Shown: piece by piece, positions 7,749 through 15,855 of the stretch | Layout of the letters: every line of letters begins with the position of its first letter | How positions within the stretch are numbered: the first letter of the stretch is position 1 | Origin: Akkermansia muciniphila | GTDB lineage: Bacteria > Verrucomicrobiota > Verrucomicrobiia > Verrucomicrobiales > Akkermansiaceae | Length of the DNA: 38,053 nt | Direction of reading: 5' to 3' | NCBI GenBank assembly: GCA_945879075.1 | Contig: CAMCUY010000012.1 | Coordinates: 1 to 38,053, forward strand | The notes under the pieces: model-generated | Database searches by the model: none | What the model was told of the DNA's origin: nothing | Seen by the model: only the letters and a program-made list of their open reading frames with translations | Made by a program: the position numbers and the translations under genes

Positions 7749-8729
7749 ATGACGATGAAATCCTTCAAAATCACATCAACCCTCTGCGCCGCGATCGTAG
7801 CGCTTCATGGCACCGCATACGCGGGCGGCGAAGGCTGGTCATCCGACTTCGCGGCTTCCAAGAAACAAGCGGCGGAATCGAAAAAGGATCTGCTCATCGA
7901 CTTCACCGGTTCCGACTGGTGCGGTTGGTGCATCAAGCTCAACGACGAGGTGTTCAAGCATGAGTCGTTCAAGGCCGGCGTGAAGGACTCCTTCGTTCTG
8001 GTCGAACTCGATTACCCCAAGGACAAGTCCAAGCTCTCCGAGGAGACCCAGAAGCAGAATGCCGAACTCGGCGAAAAGTATGCGGTCCAAGGATATCCCG
8101 CCATTCTGCTTTGTGATGGCGAGGGTCGGCCCTACGCCGCCACCGGTTATCAAAAGGGCGGGCCGGAAAAATATGTGGAGCACCTCAACGAGCTGCGCCA
8201 GAACAAGGCCAAGCGCGATGAGGCATTCGCCGCCGCCGGCAAGGCCGATGGTGCCGAAAAGGCCCAGGCCCTGATCGCAGCTCTCGAAGCAATGAAACTC
8301 GATGACGGCATGGTGGCCAATTTCTACGGCGATATCGCCGACCAGATCAAAGCCGCCGATCCGAAGGATGAAGCCGGCTTCGGCAAGAAGGCCGCGACCA
8401 AGAAGCGCATGGTGGATTTCCAGACCGCCCTGAATGAACTTGGAGGCAAGCAGGACATGGCTGGCGCGCTCGCGCTGGTGGACAAGACGCTCAAGGAAGG
8501 TGGATTTGAAACCGAGGAAACCCTACAGATGATGATGACCCGTGCGGTGATCTTTGCACAGCAGGAGAAATTCGACGAAGCCCTCAAGGCCGTGGACGCA
8601 GCCAAGGCCTTCGCCCCGGACAGCCCGATGATCCCGGGCATCAAAGGCTTCCGCAAACGCCTCGAAGAGAGCAAAAACAAGGCTTCCGGCGTACCTGCCA
8701 AAGGAGAGGAAAAGCCGGCGGCAGAGTAA
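7749..8729 (+). CDS. Exported thioredoxin-fold protein with helical C-terminal region
   Basis: A 326-residue protein with a signal peptide (about 1-25, ending 'GTAYAGG'). The thioredoxin-like domain (about 30-150) carries the redox pair Cys58/Cys61 in 'SDWCGWCIKL' and the cis-proline in 'VQGYPAILL'. This resembles the DsbD-C/thioredoxin_7 group, with 'DFTGSDWCGWC' typical of Verrucomicrobia and Planctomycetes. The C-terminal half (160-315) is helical and TPR-like ('MTRAVIFAQQEKFDEALKAV'), ending in a Lys/Glu/Pro tail. It probably acts in the periplasm on thiols or disulfides; the partner is unknown. ATGs at 7749 and 7755 are both possible. The gene stands alone. Confidence 0.82.
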   Translation: MTMKSFKITSTLCAAIVALHGTAYAGGEGWSSDFAASKKQAAESKKDLLIDFTGSDWCGWCIKLNDEVFKHESFKAGVKDSFVLVELDYPKDKSKLSEETQKQNAELGEKYAVQGYPAILLCDGEGRPYAATGYQKGGPEKYVEHLNELRQNKAKRDEAFAAAGKADGAEKAQALIAALEAMKLDDGMVANFYGDIADQIKAADPKDEAGFGKKAATKKRMVDFQTALNELGGKQDMAGALALVDKTLKEGGFETEETLQMMMTRAVIFAQQEKFDEALKAVDAAKAFAPDSPMIPGIKGFRKRLEESKNKASGVPAKGEEKPAAE

Positions 8730-8963
8730 TCTCCAGGGTCCGTTAGTTTGTTTCAGGCCCCCGTCCTGAGGTGCGGCGCTTTTTCGTGGCCGTGTGCCAA
8801 ACAATGTGTCGTCGCTCCTGGTTCTCTGAGTGCACGCGAGCCACGCGGCATCACGTGGTAAACCGCGCCCGGTCAGTCCGTCGTCGCGGAACGTCTCCGC
8901 AAAGCACCCGCAGGCCGGTCTGACACGAAATTCTCTGTCGGACCTGCACCGTGGTTGTGCGGG
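8730..8963. other. Intergenic stretch, no feature recognised
   Basis: Between the thioredoxin-fold gene and the PIN relic I see no supported gene, no tRNA-like TPsiC motif and no clear terminator. Together with the relic it makes about 650 bases of non-functional looking sequence. Confidence 0.5.
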
Positions 8964-9353
8964 CTACCGCCGACGATTTGTTCCACCTGTACCAGTGGAG
9001 GCCGATGCACGGGCGGGATTTTGTAATGGAGTTGCTAGAAAATGATTGGTGACTCGCAGGTGCCCGATGCTGCTGTCGTGCTGGAGAACCGCGCTGTAGA
9101 GAATGGATGCGCCGTATTCAAGGGTAGCGGCGATGATGAGGCCCTCGAAGAAGCGGTATTGGGTCTCGCGCTGGATTTGCAGGGCTTTTTGGTAAACCCG
9201 TTCCGAGGATAGGACCTCGCAGTGCCGCAACAGAAACAGATTCAGATAGTCGGTGAGGAAATCCAAGTCCAGGGGGTGAGTGCGAGTTTCGCGGTGGTGG
9301 CGACGGGCGCGGCTCCGTTCACCTACCAGAGGGAAATCTCCTTCGGGGGGCAT
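8964..9353 (-). pseudogene. Relic of a PIN-domain (VapC-like) ribonuclease
   Basis: The frame encodes what looks like the C-terminal two thirds of a PIN domain: 'SSERVYQKALQIQRETQYRF', then 'FFEGLIIAATLEYGASILYS', 'LQHD' and 'LRVTNHF'. In functional VapC-like proteins these read roughly 'fwDalIvAaAl..g...lySEDLqhG...v.NPF'. Here the acidic residues are lost: the Asp of 'wDalI' is Glu, and the 'EDL' is 'AVL'. The N-terminal strand with the first catalytic Asp is missing, and an unrelated Arg-rich tail follows 'NHF'. No antitoxin gene is beside it. The identification is from pattern memory. Confidence 0.5.
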
Positions 9354-9386
9354 GTCGCTATGATGTGGCGTTCACTGCGATTTCGA

Positions 9387-10250
9387 TCACGAGAGGACGA
9401 TGGCTGCACCCGGCGGCGGGTCTGTTAGATCGAGCACTTGCGCTGGCGTCAGGCCGCTGTCCCGCAGGGCGGCGATCGAGCGTGAGTCGCATCGTTTCGC
9501 GAGGCGGTTGCCGGCTTCGTCGAGCATCAGCGGGTGGTGGAGATAGAGCGGTGCGGGAATGCCGAGCAGGACTTGCAGCAGTCGGTGGACGTGGGTGGAT
9601 GACAGCAGGTCCTCGCCGCGGGTGACGTGGTTGATTTGCTGGAAGCCGTCGTCCACGACGACGGCGAGATGATAGGCCGTGCCGATGTCCTTGCGGACGA
9701 GGACGACGTCGCCGAGCAAGTCCGGGTCCACGGGAATTTCCCCGAAGCGCAGGTCGCGGAAGGTGAGGGGGCCGGCGAGTTCGTGCGCCTTGCGCGAGTC
9801 GAGCCGCCAGCCGCAGGAAAGGCCGGAGACGAGTTTCGTTTGCTGCTCGTCGGATGTTAGTTTGTGGCAGGTGCCGGGATAGATGGGGGCTTCGGGGCCT
9901 TGCGGGGCGGCTCCCATGCGCGCCCATTCGTCATGGATCTCGCGGCGGGTGCAGAAGCATGGATAGACGAGCCCCCGCTCGCGCAGCGATTCGAGAGCCG
10001 CCTCGTAGGCCGCGATCCGCGAGCTCTGGCGCAGCGCGGTGCCGTCCCATTTCAGTCCGAGCCATTCGAGGTCCTCCTCGATGCCTTGATAGAAATCCTC
10101 GCGCACGCGGGGGGCGTCGATGTCTTCATGCCGCAGCAGGAAAGCGCCGCCGCTATCGCGCGCGAGTGAAAACGCGATCCGAGCCGCGAGCACGTGGCCG
10201 AGGTGCAGTCGTCCCGTGGGGCTGGGAGCGAATCGCGAGCGAATGATCAT
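9387..10250 (-). CDS. gluQ: Glutamyl-Q tRNA(Asp) synthetase
   Basis: A 287-residue truncated glutamyl-tRNA synthetase paralogue that charges glutamate onto the queuosine base of tRNA(Asp), not onto the 3' end. The class I signature is 'FAPSPTGRLHLGH' (7-19), and 'LLRHEDIDAPR' follows. The zinc site typical of GluQRS is present: Cys98, Cys100 ('YPCFCTRREI'), Tyr124 and Cys128 ('IYPGTCHKL'). The KMSKS equivalent is 'NRLAKR'. The anticodon-binding domain of a true GluRS is absent, as expected. The start is the ATG before 'IIRSRFAPSP'; the frame runs about 96 bases further upstream without homology. It stands alone on this strand. Confidence 0.93.
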   Translation of the reverse strand: MIIRSRFAPSPTGRLHLGHVLAARIAFSLARDSGGAFLLRHEDIDAPRVREDFYQGIEEDLEWLGLKWDGTALRQSSRIAAYEAALESLRERGLVYPCFCTRREIHDEWARMGAAPQGPEAPIYPGTCHKLTSDEQQTKLVSGLSCGWRLDSRKAHELAGPLTFRDLRFGEIPVDPDLLGDVVLVRKDIGTAYHLAVVVDDGFQQINHVTRGEDLLSSTHVHRLLQVLLGIPAPLYLHHPLMLDEAGNRLAKRCDSRSIAALRDSGLTPAQVLDLTDPPPGAAIVLS

Positions 10251-10883
10251 CACGGACTGTTTCGCACCGGCGGAATCGATGCGCAAGAACAGGGTGCAAG
10301 TGAAAGCCCCTTTGCTGCTGTGCACGATCCACAGGCGAACCCGCAAGAATAAGGCCGATGGAGGGATTGACCCGGGTTTCCGCCGCTAAACTCGCGAGCA
10401 TTATGACGGCGGCGAGCAGCATCGCTGGCGGCCGTCTGGGTTTTGGATTTGCGGTGGCGGCAGGTGGGGAAGCTCGTGAATGGGTGGCTGGTGGTGCTTT
10501 CCAGATCTTGGGGGGCGGTCATCTTCGGAGTATTCACCGGAGACCCGACAAATAAGGAAAAATCATTCGTTAACTAAATCATGAGCCGACTCCGACCCGT
10601 TGTTCGGCATTCGCGGGGCGTATGCATGTAAAGCAAACTGGCCCAATCGGGAGTCGCCGCTGTCGGTTATCTGGCAGCGCGGAGATCGCGGAATCCCGTG
10701 AGATTTCCCGGCAGTTGATCGCCAAGGTGCTGACGATGCTGTCCTCCGCGTGATGTGTCCGTTCGGTTCTAACTGGTGCGGCCATGGACCGCATTGTCCG
10801 GTGCACGACACGTTCATTGCAATGCACCAGAAGGCGCTCGACGGCCAGCAAGAAAAGCCTTTCGCGTCCGGCAAGTGACCTGG
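10251..10883. other. 633-base intergenic region without recognised genes
   Basis: Between gluQ and the outer membrane factor gene I see only shadow frames with Arg/Pro/Ser-rich, low-quality translations. No tRNA, terminator or repeat could be supported. It may hold decayed sequence like the neighbouring relics. Confidence 0.5.
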
Positions 10884-12284
10884 CTATTTGCCGCTCCAGC
10901 CGCCGCCGAGGGCTTTGGCCAGCGCGGCGAGGGTGATGCGTTGGTTCGCATCGAGCTGGCTGAGGACGAGTTGGACCCGTAGCAAGTCGCGCTCGGAATC
11001 GACAACTTCGAAATAACTGGTGAGGCCCTTGTCGTAGCGTTCCTGCGAGAGCCGCCGGGTTTCCTGCGAGCTGTCGAGCGCGAGTTGCAGCGCGCGGCGT
11101 GATCTCGCGAGTCCCTTGAGATCGACGAGCGCGTCTTCCACCTCGCGGAGGGCGATGAGCAGGGTCTGGCGATATTTGGCCAGCGCTGCGTCGTAGCGGC
11201 TGCGGGCGGCCTGATAGTTCGCCTTGTTGGTGCCGCCGTCGATGATGGGAGCGGCGACTCCGGCTCCGAGCGAGAGCACCCGGTTTTCCCAGTCGAGGAA
11301 ACGTTTGATGTCGATGGACTCGAAGCCGCCACCGGCGCTGAGTACGAAATTCGGATAGAACGCGGCCTCCGCCACGCCGATGCGGGCGTTGGCGGCGCGG
11401 AGTTCCTGAATGGCGGCGCGGACGTCCGGGCGGCGGTTGAGGACCTCGGCGGGGAGTCCGGCGCGGATGTCTGGCAGGTAGCTGTTGGAGGTGCGGTGGG
11501 TGACGGAGAAGCCGGAGGGAGCCGCGCCGCAAAGGACCGCGAGGGCGTGCTCGGCGGAGCCGCGCTGGCGCTGGACGATGGCGAGATCGTTGTCGGCGAG
11601 CTCCACTTCGGTGCGCGCGCGGCTGGAGGCGAGGCCGTCGGTCAGGCCCGCGTTCAATTTGGAAGTCTGGATTTCAAGCGCCTCCTTGCGGCTTTTCAGG
11701 GTGCTTTGGAGCACGCTGTCCTGGGCGTCGAGGCCGCGGAGCAGGAAATACTGGCGGGCGACTTCGGTGGCGACGCCGAGCCGCTGGGAGTCTAGCAATG
11801 CCTCGCTTGCAGCGGCTTCGGCGGAGGATGCTTCGAGGGCGCGCTTGTTCTTCCCCCAGAGGTCGGGGTCGTAGGCGAGATCGAAAGTGCTGCGGTAGTT
11901 TTCGGATTGCAGATCGACGTTCGCACCGGGCGGGAGGTTTCCGCGCAGCGCGTCGGCGGAGCTGCGGGAAATCCCGGCGCTGCCGGATAGATCGAGGGTG
12001 GGGAAAAGTTTAGCGCGGTCCACGCCGACGAGCGCGCGCGAGGTGTCTACGCGGGCCTTGGCGGCGGCGAGGTCGTTGTTCGCGGCGAGCGCGCGGTCTA
12101 CCAGGCGGGTGAGCTCGCGGTCGTTGAAAAGCCGCCACCAGTGGTCAGGCAGGCGGGTGGCGGTGGTGGCTTGTGATTGCTTCCATTTCGAGCCGCCGAC
12201 TGCTCCTGGGAGCTGGAAATCCGGTCCCACGGTGCAGGCCCCGAGGAGAAATGCGGCGGGCAGGATGAGCGCGGGAAATTTCAT
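10884..12284 (-). CDS. NodT-family outer membrane efflux lipoprotein
   Basis: A 466-residue outer membrane factor of the TolC/OprM (NodT) family. The signal peptide ends in the lipobox 'LLGAC' with Cys17. The following 'TVGPDFQLP' is the classic NodT-family start. Two repeats of the outer membrane efflux domain follow, including 'WWRLFNDRELTRLVDRALAA' in the first half and 'NRRPDVRAAIQELRAANARI' in the second. It forms the trimeric exit duct of a tripartite pump. It is the last gene of the operon; its ATG overlaps the stop of the adaptor gene by four bases. This position and the complete set of partners indicate export of a small molecule or lipid; the substrate is unknown. Confidence 0.92.
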   Translation of the reverse strand: MKFPALILPAAFLLGACTVGPDFQLPGAVGGSKWKQSQATTATRLPDHWWRLFNDRELTRLVDRALAANNDLAAAKARVDTSRALVGVDRAKLFPTLDLSGSAGISRSSADALRGNLPPGANVDLQSENYRSTFDLAYDPDLWGKNKRALEASSAEAAASEALLDSQRLGVATEVARQYFLLRGLDAQDSVLQSTLKSRKEALEIQTSKLNAGLTDGLASSRARTEVELADNDLAIVQRQRGSAEHALAVLCGAAPSGFSVTHRTSNSYLPDIRAGLPAEVLNRRPDVRAAIQELRAANARIGVAEAAFYPNFVLSAGGGFESIDIKRFLDWENRVLSLGAGVAAPIIDGGTNKANYQAARSRYDAALAKYRQTLLIALREVEDALVDLKGLARSRRALQLALDSSQETRRLSQERYDKGLTSYFEVVDSERDLLRVQLVLSQLDANQRITLAALAKALGGGWSGK

Positions 12285-13261
12285 GGTTTCTTGAGGCGGT
12301 CGGGGGCTTGGATGAATACATCGACCTGCTGGCCGACGTAAAGCGGCGGATCGGTCGGGCGGTTCAGCGAGTAGATCACTTGCAGGACACGGGTGTCCAC
12401 GCGCTCGGTGCTGGAGCCGGTGAGCGAGACCTTGGGGATGACATAGGGCTCCACGCGGATGAATTCTAGCGGAAAGGTGACGGTCGGGTCGCCCTTCAAA
12501 TAACCGTAAGCGGTCTGGCCTTCGCGGATGCGGGTGGCGTTCTGCTCGTCGATGTCGGCGCGGACTTGGAGCTTGTTGGTTTCGCCGAGGATCATGGCGG
12601 GATTCTTGGGCGAGGTGGCGGCGTATTCGCCGGCGCGGATGTTGAGCTGGATGATGGTGCCGTCGCGCGGGGCGAGGACGGTCAGGCGCTCGATGAGCAG
12701 GGCGACGCGTTTGAGCGATGTCTCCGAAGCGGCGAGCTGAGCGCGGGCGGCGGCGAGCTGGGCTTGGGAAACGGCGACGTCCAGCCTGCGGTTTTCCAGG
12801 TCTTCGAGGCTGACGGCGCGGCTGTCGTTCACCGCAGTGAGGCGGGCGAGCTGGGATTCGAGCTTGGCGAGCTGGGCCTCGCTGACGGCGATCTGCGCGC
12901 GGGAGATTTCCTGTTGGGATTGGGTGGAAAGCTGCTCGGCGCGGAGGTCGCGGTCGTCGAGTTTGAGCAGGGGCTGGTGCTTTTTCACCGCGTCGTTGAC
13001 CTTGACGAGGACCTCGGTGACGAGGCCGGGGAGGGGGACGCCGATAGCGACATTTTCACTGAGCGCTTCGAGGATGCCGGTGGCGGCGACGGCTTCCGTG
13101 TAGGGTTTTTGCGGCGGCATGACCGGTGGATCGCCGGGCGGCGGCATCTGGCGCTCGGCCTGGGTGCGGGAGACCAGCACGATGGCGACGACGCCGCAAA
13201 GGGCGGCGGCGATGGAGCCGTAGCGGAGTAGTTTTGCTGGAAAATTCATGGTGATATTCAT
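12281..13261 (-). CDS. HlyD/MacA-type periplasmic adaptor subunit
   Basis: A 326-residue membrane fusion protein. A signal-anchor lies at about 12-31. It is followed by a split biotinyl-lipoyl-like domain ('AVAATGILEALSENVAIGVP', 'VNDAVKKHQPLLKLDDRDL'), a coiled-coil hairpin (about 105-190, rich in Ala, Gln, Leu) and the return lipoyl half ('LERLTVLAPRDGTIIQLNIR'-like region around 190-210), then beta-barrel and membrane-proximal parts. It bridges the inner membrane transporter and the outer membrane channel. The start ATG overlaps the ATPase gene stop by four bases; a second ATG four codons later is also possible. It resembles DevB/MacA adaptors of ABC pumps more than RND adaptors, given its neighbours. 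Confidence 0.88.
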   Translation of the reverse strand: MNITMNFPAKLLRYGSIAAALCGVVAIVLVSRTQAERQMPPPGDPPVMPPQKPYTEAVAATGILEALSENVAIGVPLPGLVTEVLVKVNDAVKKHQPLLKLDDRDLRAEQLSTQSQQEISRAQIAVSEAQLAKLESQLARLTAVNDSRAVSLEDLENRRLDVAVSQAQLAAARAQLAASETSLKRVALLIERLTVLAPRDGTIIQLNIRAGEYAATSPKNPAMILGETNKLQVRADIDEQNATRIREGQTAYGYLKGDPTVTFPLEFIRVEPYVIPKVSLTGSSTERVDTRVLQVIYSLNRPTDPPLYVGQQVDVFIQAPDRLKKP

Positions 13262-14007
13262 TGCGCGTGTTCGTGGACGAAATGGGGATTCTCGGCGTGG
13301 AGCTGTTCCTTGACCTCGACGATTTCGCCGTCGTTCATGCGGGCGATGCGGTCGGCGTAGGAGAAGATCCGGTTGTCGTGGGTGACGATGATGACGGCGC
13401 GGTCGGGCGAGCGGGCGACTTGGCGGAACAGGTCGAGGACGATCTCGCCGTTCTGGGCGTCGAGCGCGGCGGTGGGTTCGTCGCAGATGACCAGCGGCGG
13501 CTCGTGGACGAGGGCGCGGGCGATGGCAACGCGCTGCTGTTCGCCGCCGGATAGTTTGTTAGGTCGTTCTTTCCAGCGCGGACCGAGGCCGACTTTTTCG
13601 AGGATTTCCCGCGAGCGTGTGAGCGCCTTGCCGCTGGAAACGCCCTGGATGAGCAGGGGGATGCCGACGTTTTCCGCGACGGTGAGGGTGGGGATGAGAT
13701 TGAACTGTTGGAAGATGAAGCCGATGCTTTTGGCGCGGAAGCGGGTGAGCGCGTGGCCCGACATTTTTTGCAGGGAGTTGCCCAGCACGTTGAGCTCGCC
13801 GCTCTCGACCCGGAGCGTGCCGGCGATCGCGCTGAGCAAGGTGGTTTTACCGCAGCCGGACGGGCCGACGAGCATGGTGATCTCGCCGGTGCGGGCTTGC
13901 AGGTTCACCTGCTTGAGCACGTGGAGGCGGCCCGAGCCCTCGCCGAAACTTTTCTCGACGGCGCGGACATCGACCACGATGTGGTGGGATGGAGAGGAAT
14001 CAGGCAC
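13258..14007 (-). CDS. ABC transporter ATPase (MacB/LolD/DevA-like)
   Basis: A 249-residue nucleotide-binding subunit. Walker A is 'GPSGCGKT' (48-55), the Q-loop 'FIFQQFNLIP', the ABC signature 'LSGGEQQ' (152-158), Walker B 'LVICDEP' (172-178) and the switch His 'IIVTHD'. 'FQQFNLIPTLTVAENV' is typical of the LolD/MacB/DevA group, which powers mechanotransmission-type transporters with FtsX-like permeases. The gene overlaps the permease gene by eight bases and the adaptor gene by four, so the three are surely one operon. The enzyme would act at the cytoplasmic face of the inner membrane. Confidence 0.93.
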   Translation of the reverse strand: MPDSSPSHHIVVDVRAVEKSFGEGSGRLHVLKQVNLQARTGEITMLVGPSGCGKTTLLSAIAGTLRVESGELNVLGNSLQKMSGHALTRFRAKSIGFIFQQFNLIPTLTVAENVGIPLLIQGVSSGKALTRSREILEKVGLGPRWKERPNKLSGGEQQRVAIARALVHEPPLVICDEPTAALDAQNGEIVLDLFRQVARSPDRAVIIVTHDNRIFSYADRIARMNDGEIVEVKEQLHAENPHFVHEHAQ

Positions 14008-15169
14008 GGAATACCATGGCGGGTTCGTAAAGACCGAGGCGGATGATTCCCATCAGCGCGGCGAGCATGCAGATGAGTTGGACGGCTAGAAACGCGGCGA
14101 CCGGGATCTGCCAGGGCATGTAGAACGGCGGCTGGCCGTTCTCGATGGCTCCCATCGCGAATCCGGAGGTGGCTAACAAGCCAAGCCCGAAGCCGATGAT
14201 GCCGACGGTGAGCGCCTGGACCACCAGCATCAGGCTGAGGCGGAAGTTCGACATGCCCATCGCCTTGAGCGCGCCGAGGTGTTTCAAATTATCCAGCACG
14301 AAGGCGTAGAACGTCTGGCAGGCGATGGCCACGCCGACGATGAAACCAATGACCACGGTGGTGCCGAAGGAAATCGGAATGCCGGTGTTTTTCACATACC
14401 ACCAGACGGTCGCGGTGTTAAAATCCTTGGGGTTCTCGCCGAAGTCGCGGTTGACGTAGGCGCGCAGGCCGGTGGTTCTCTGGATTTCCGCGGCCGCCTG
14501 ATCGGAGGTCATGCCTTGCACGGGTGCGGCGATCACGGCGGTTAGCATTTTCCGGGAGGTCGGGGTGTATTGCAGTGCGCGCTCGTAAGTCGTCCAGATG
14601 TAGGGGCCGCCGGTGAACGAGCGCATCGCCTTGCAAATCCCGACGACGCGGGCCTCGACGTCGTTGATCTCGAACTGGTCGCCGATCTTGATTTTCTTCG
14701 ACGGATCTCGCGGATTCGAGGACAGGCGGACGGTGGCGAGTTCGTCGATGACGACGGTGTTTGGCAGCCGGAGGTCTTCGAGATTTCCCTCGACCATCCG
14801 TGCCGGAGCACCGGCGAGCGAGGCGGCGTCGATGCCGACAAGTTGGACGGTCTTGAAACTGCCGTCTTCGAGGCGGACGCGCTGGATGCCGGAGTAGAGC
14901 GGCATGGCCCAGCGCACGGCGGACACCGAGCGGATGCGGGCGACGTCGGTGTCGCGCATCGGGTTGGTTTCGTTGACCTGCTCGACGCGCTCCTCGACGA
15001 TGAAGATGGGAGCGCCGACGTTTTTCAAAGTGGCCGTGGTCCAGCGCATCAGGCCGCAGAAGACCGAGGCCTGTTGGACGATGAGGAAGGTGGCAAAGAA
15101 CAAGCCTGCGACGAGCATCAGATACTTGGCCGTGTCGCCGAAGAGCATTTTGAGAGCGAGACCGATCAT
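14000..15169 (-). CDS. FtsX/DevC-like ABC transporter permease
   Basis: A 389-residue membrane protein and the first gene of the efflux operon. One membrane span lies at about 16-36 ('YLMLVAGLFFATFLIVQQAS'). A large periplasmic domain of some 220 residues follows (MacB_PCD-like, with 'VELA'-type substitutions not assigned), then three C-terminal spans with 'LKHLGALKAMGMSNFRLSLM', the FtsX-family cytoplasmic coupling region. The 'ASVFCGLM' after the first span is typical of DevC. The ATG at 15169 is chosen because homologues start with 'MIGLALKMLFGD'-like sequence; the frame extends about 200 bases upstream without plausible protein. Together with the next three genes it makes a complete pump. 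Confidence 0.88.
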   Translation of the reverse strand: MIGLALKMLFGDTAKYLMLVAGLFFATFLIVQQASVFCGLMRWTTATLKNVGAPIFIVEERVEQVNETNPMRDTDVARIRSVSAVRWAMPLYSGIQRVRLEDGSFKTVQLVGIDAASLAGAPARMVEGNLEDLRLPNTVVIDELATVRLSSNPRDPSKKIKIGDQFEINDVEARVVGICKAMRSFTGGPYIWTTYERALQYTPTSRKMLTAVIAAPVQGMTSDQAAAEIQRTTGLRAYVNRDFGENPKDFNTATVWWYVKNTGIPISFGTTVVIGFIVGVAIACQTFYAFVLDNLKHLGALKAMGMSNFRLSLMLVVQALTVGIIGFGLGLLATSGFAMGAIENGQPPFYMPWQIPVAAFLAVQLICMLAALMGIIRLGLYEPAMVFRA

Positions 15170-15316
15170 GCGGGGACTTGAAGACGGCGCGATCTTAACA
15201 GGGCGCGCTGACCGCGCAACCCGCGACATGGGATTGTTTTCGTTTATGGCACGGGTGCTTGAAACGGGCTGTTTTTGCGATTCCATCCGGCTGCCCGACC
15301 GGTTTGAATTTCCGGC

Positions 15317-15847
15317 ATGCGGACGATGAACGAGTGGTTGGGATCGGAGGAAACCGGGGAGCCGTTTTCCCACTGCCTCTGCTGCAAGCTGCCGCTGGTG
15401 GAAATCGCCGAACCGTGGCTGGTCAACAAGGAGTTCGCCCGCGGGGAATGCGTGCTGGAATACGCGATCTGCCAGCCGTGCCGCGACCGGGTGACGGAGG
15501 AGCTTTCGGAAGAGTCGAAGGCGGCGGTGCGGGGATTTCTGGAGCGGGAGATCGACTGGGACGCGCGGATGCGGGAGTTCATGCTTTCCCTCGATTCGAC
15601 GGAGCGCTTTGGCGCGTGCATCGCGTGCCGCACGCCGAGGGAGGAGTTGGCGGGATTCGGGATTTCCGCGTTGCTCGATTCCGGTGGATCGCTCGTCACC
15701 GGGCCGTTGCCGCTGCTCATCTGCCAGCCGTGCATCGGCAGAATGACGGCGGGTCTATCCGACCGAAGCCGCGAGGTCTGGCGGAAGTTTTTGGCGGAAA
15801 ACTTCGCGGGGCCGCCGACGGATTCGGGGTTTCCGGGGCTGCTTTGA
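15317..15847 (+). CDS. Protein with two tandem CxxC...CxxC (zinc-ribbon-like) units
   Basis: A 176-residue cytoplasmic protein that I cannot assign to a named family. It holds two copies of the same module: Cys20/Cys23 with Cys52/Cys55 ('ICQPC') and Cys101/Cys104 with Cys136/Cys139 ('ICQPC' again). The two knuckles are 28 and 31 residues apart, a geometry fit for binding one zinc each. Each module is followed by a similar helix ('EELSEESKAAVRGFLE' and 'AGLSDRSREVWRKFLAE'), so the protein arose by internal duplication. No signal peptide is seen. Start could be 15317 or the ATG at 15326. It lies divergent from the efflux operon and converges on the cystathionine synthase gene. Confidence 0.68.
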   Translation: MRTMNEWLGSEETGEPFSHCLCCKLPLVEIAEPWLVNKEFARGECVLEYAICQPCRDRVTEELSEESKAAVRGFLEREIDWDARMREFMLSLDSTERFGACIACRTPREELAGFGISALLDSGGSLVTGPLPLLICQPCIGRMTAGLSDRSREVWRKFLAENFAGPPTDSGFPGLL

Positions 15848-15855
15848 AACGCGGG

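Noticed and set aside
8730..10883. Search for tRNA or small RNA genes in the sparse intergenic regions
   Set aside because: No GTTCRA-type T-loop with a matching acceptor stem was found by eye; a covariance-model scan would be needed.
10579..11532. Minus-strand frame across the end of the outer membrane factor gene and the empty region
   Set aside because: Arg/Pro-rich shadow of the NodT-like gene in another frame, with no domain.
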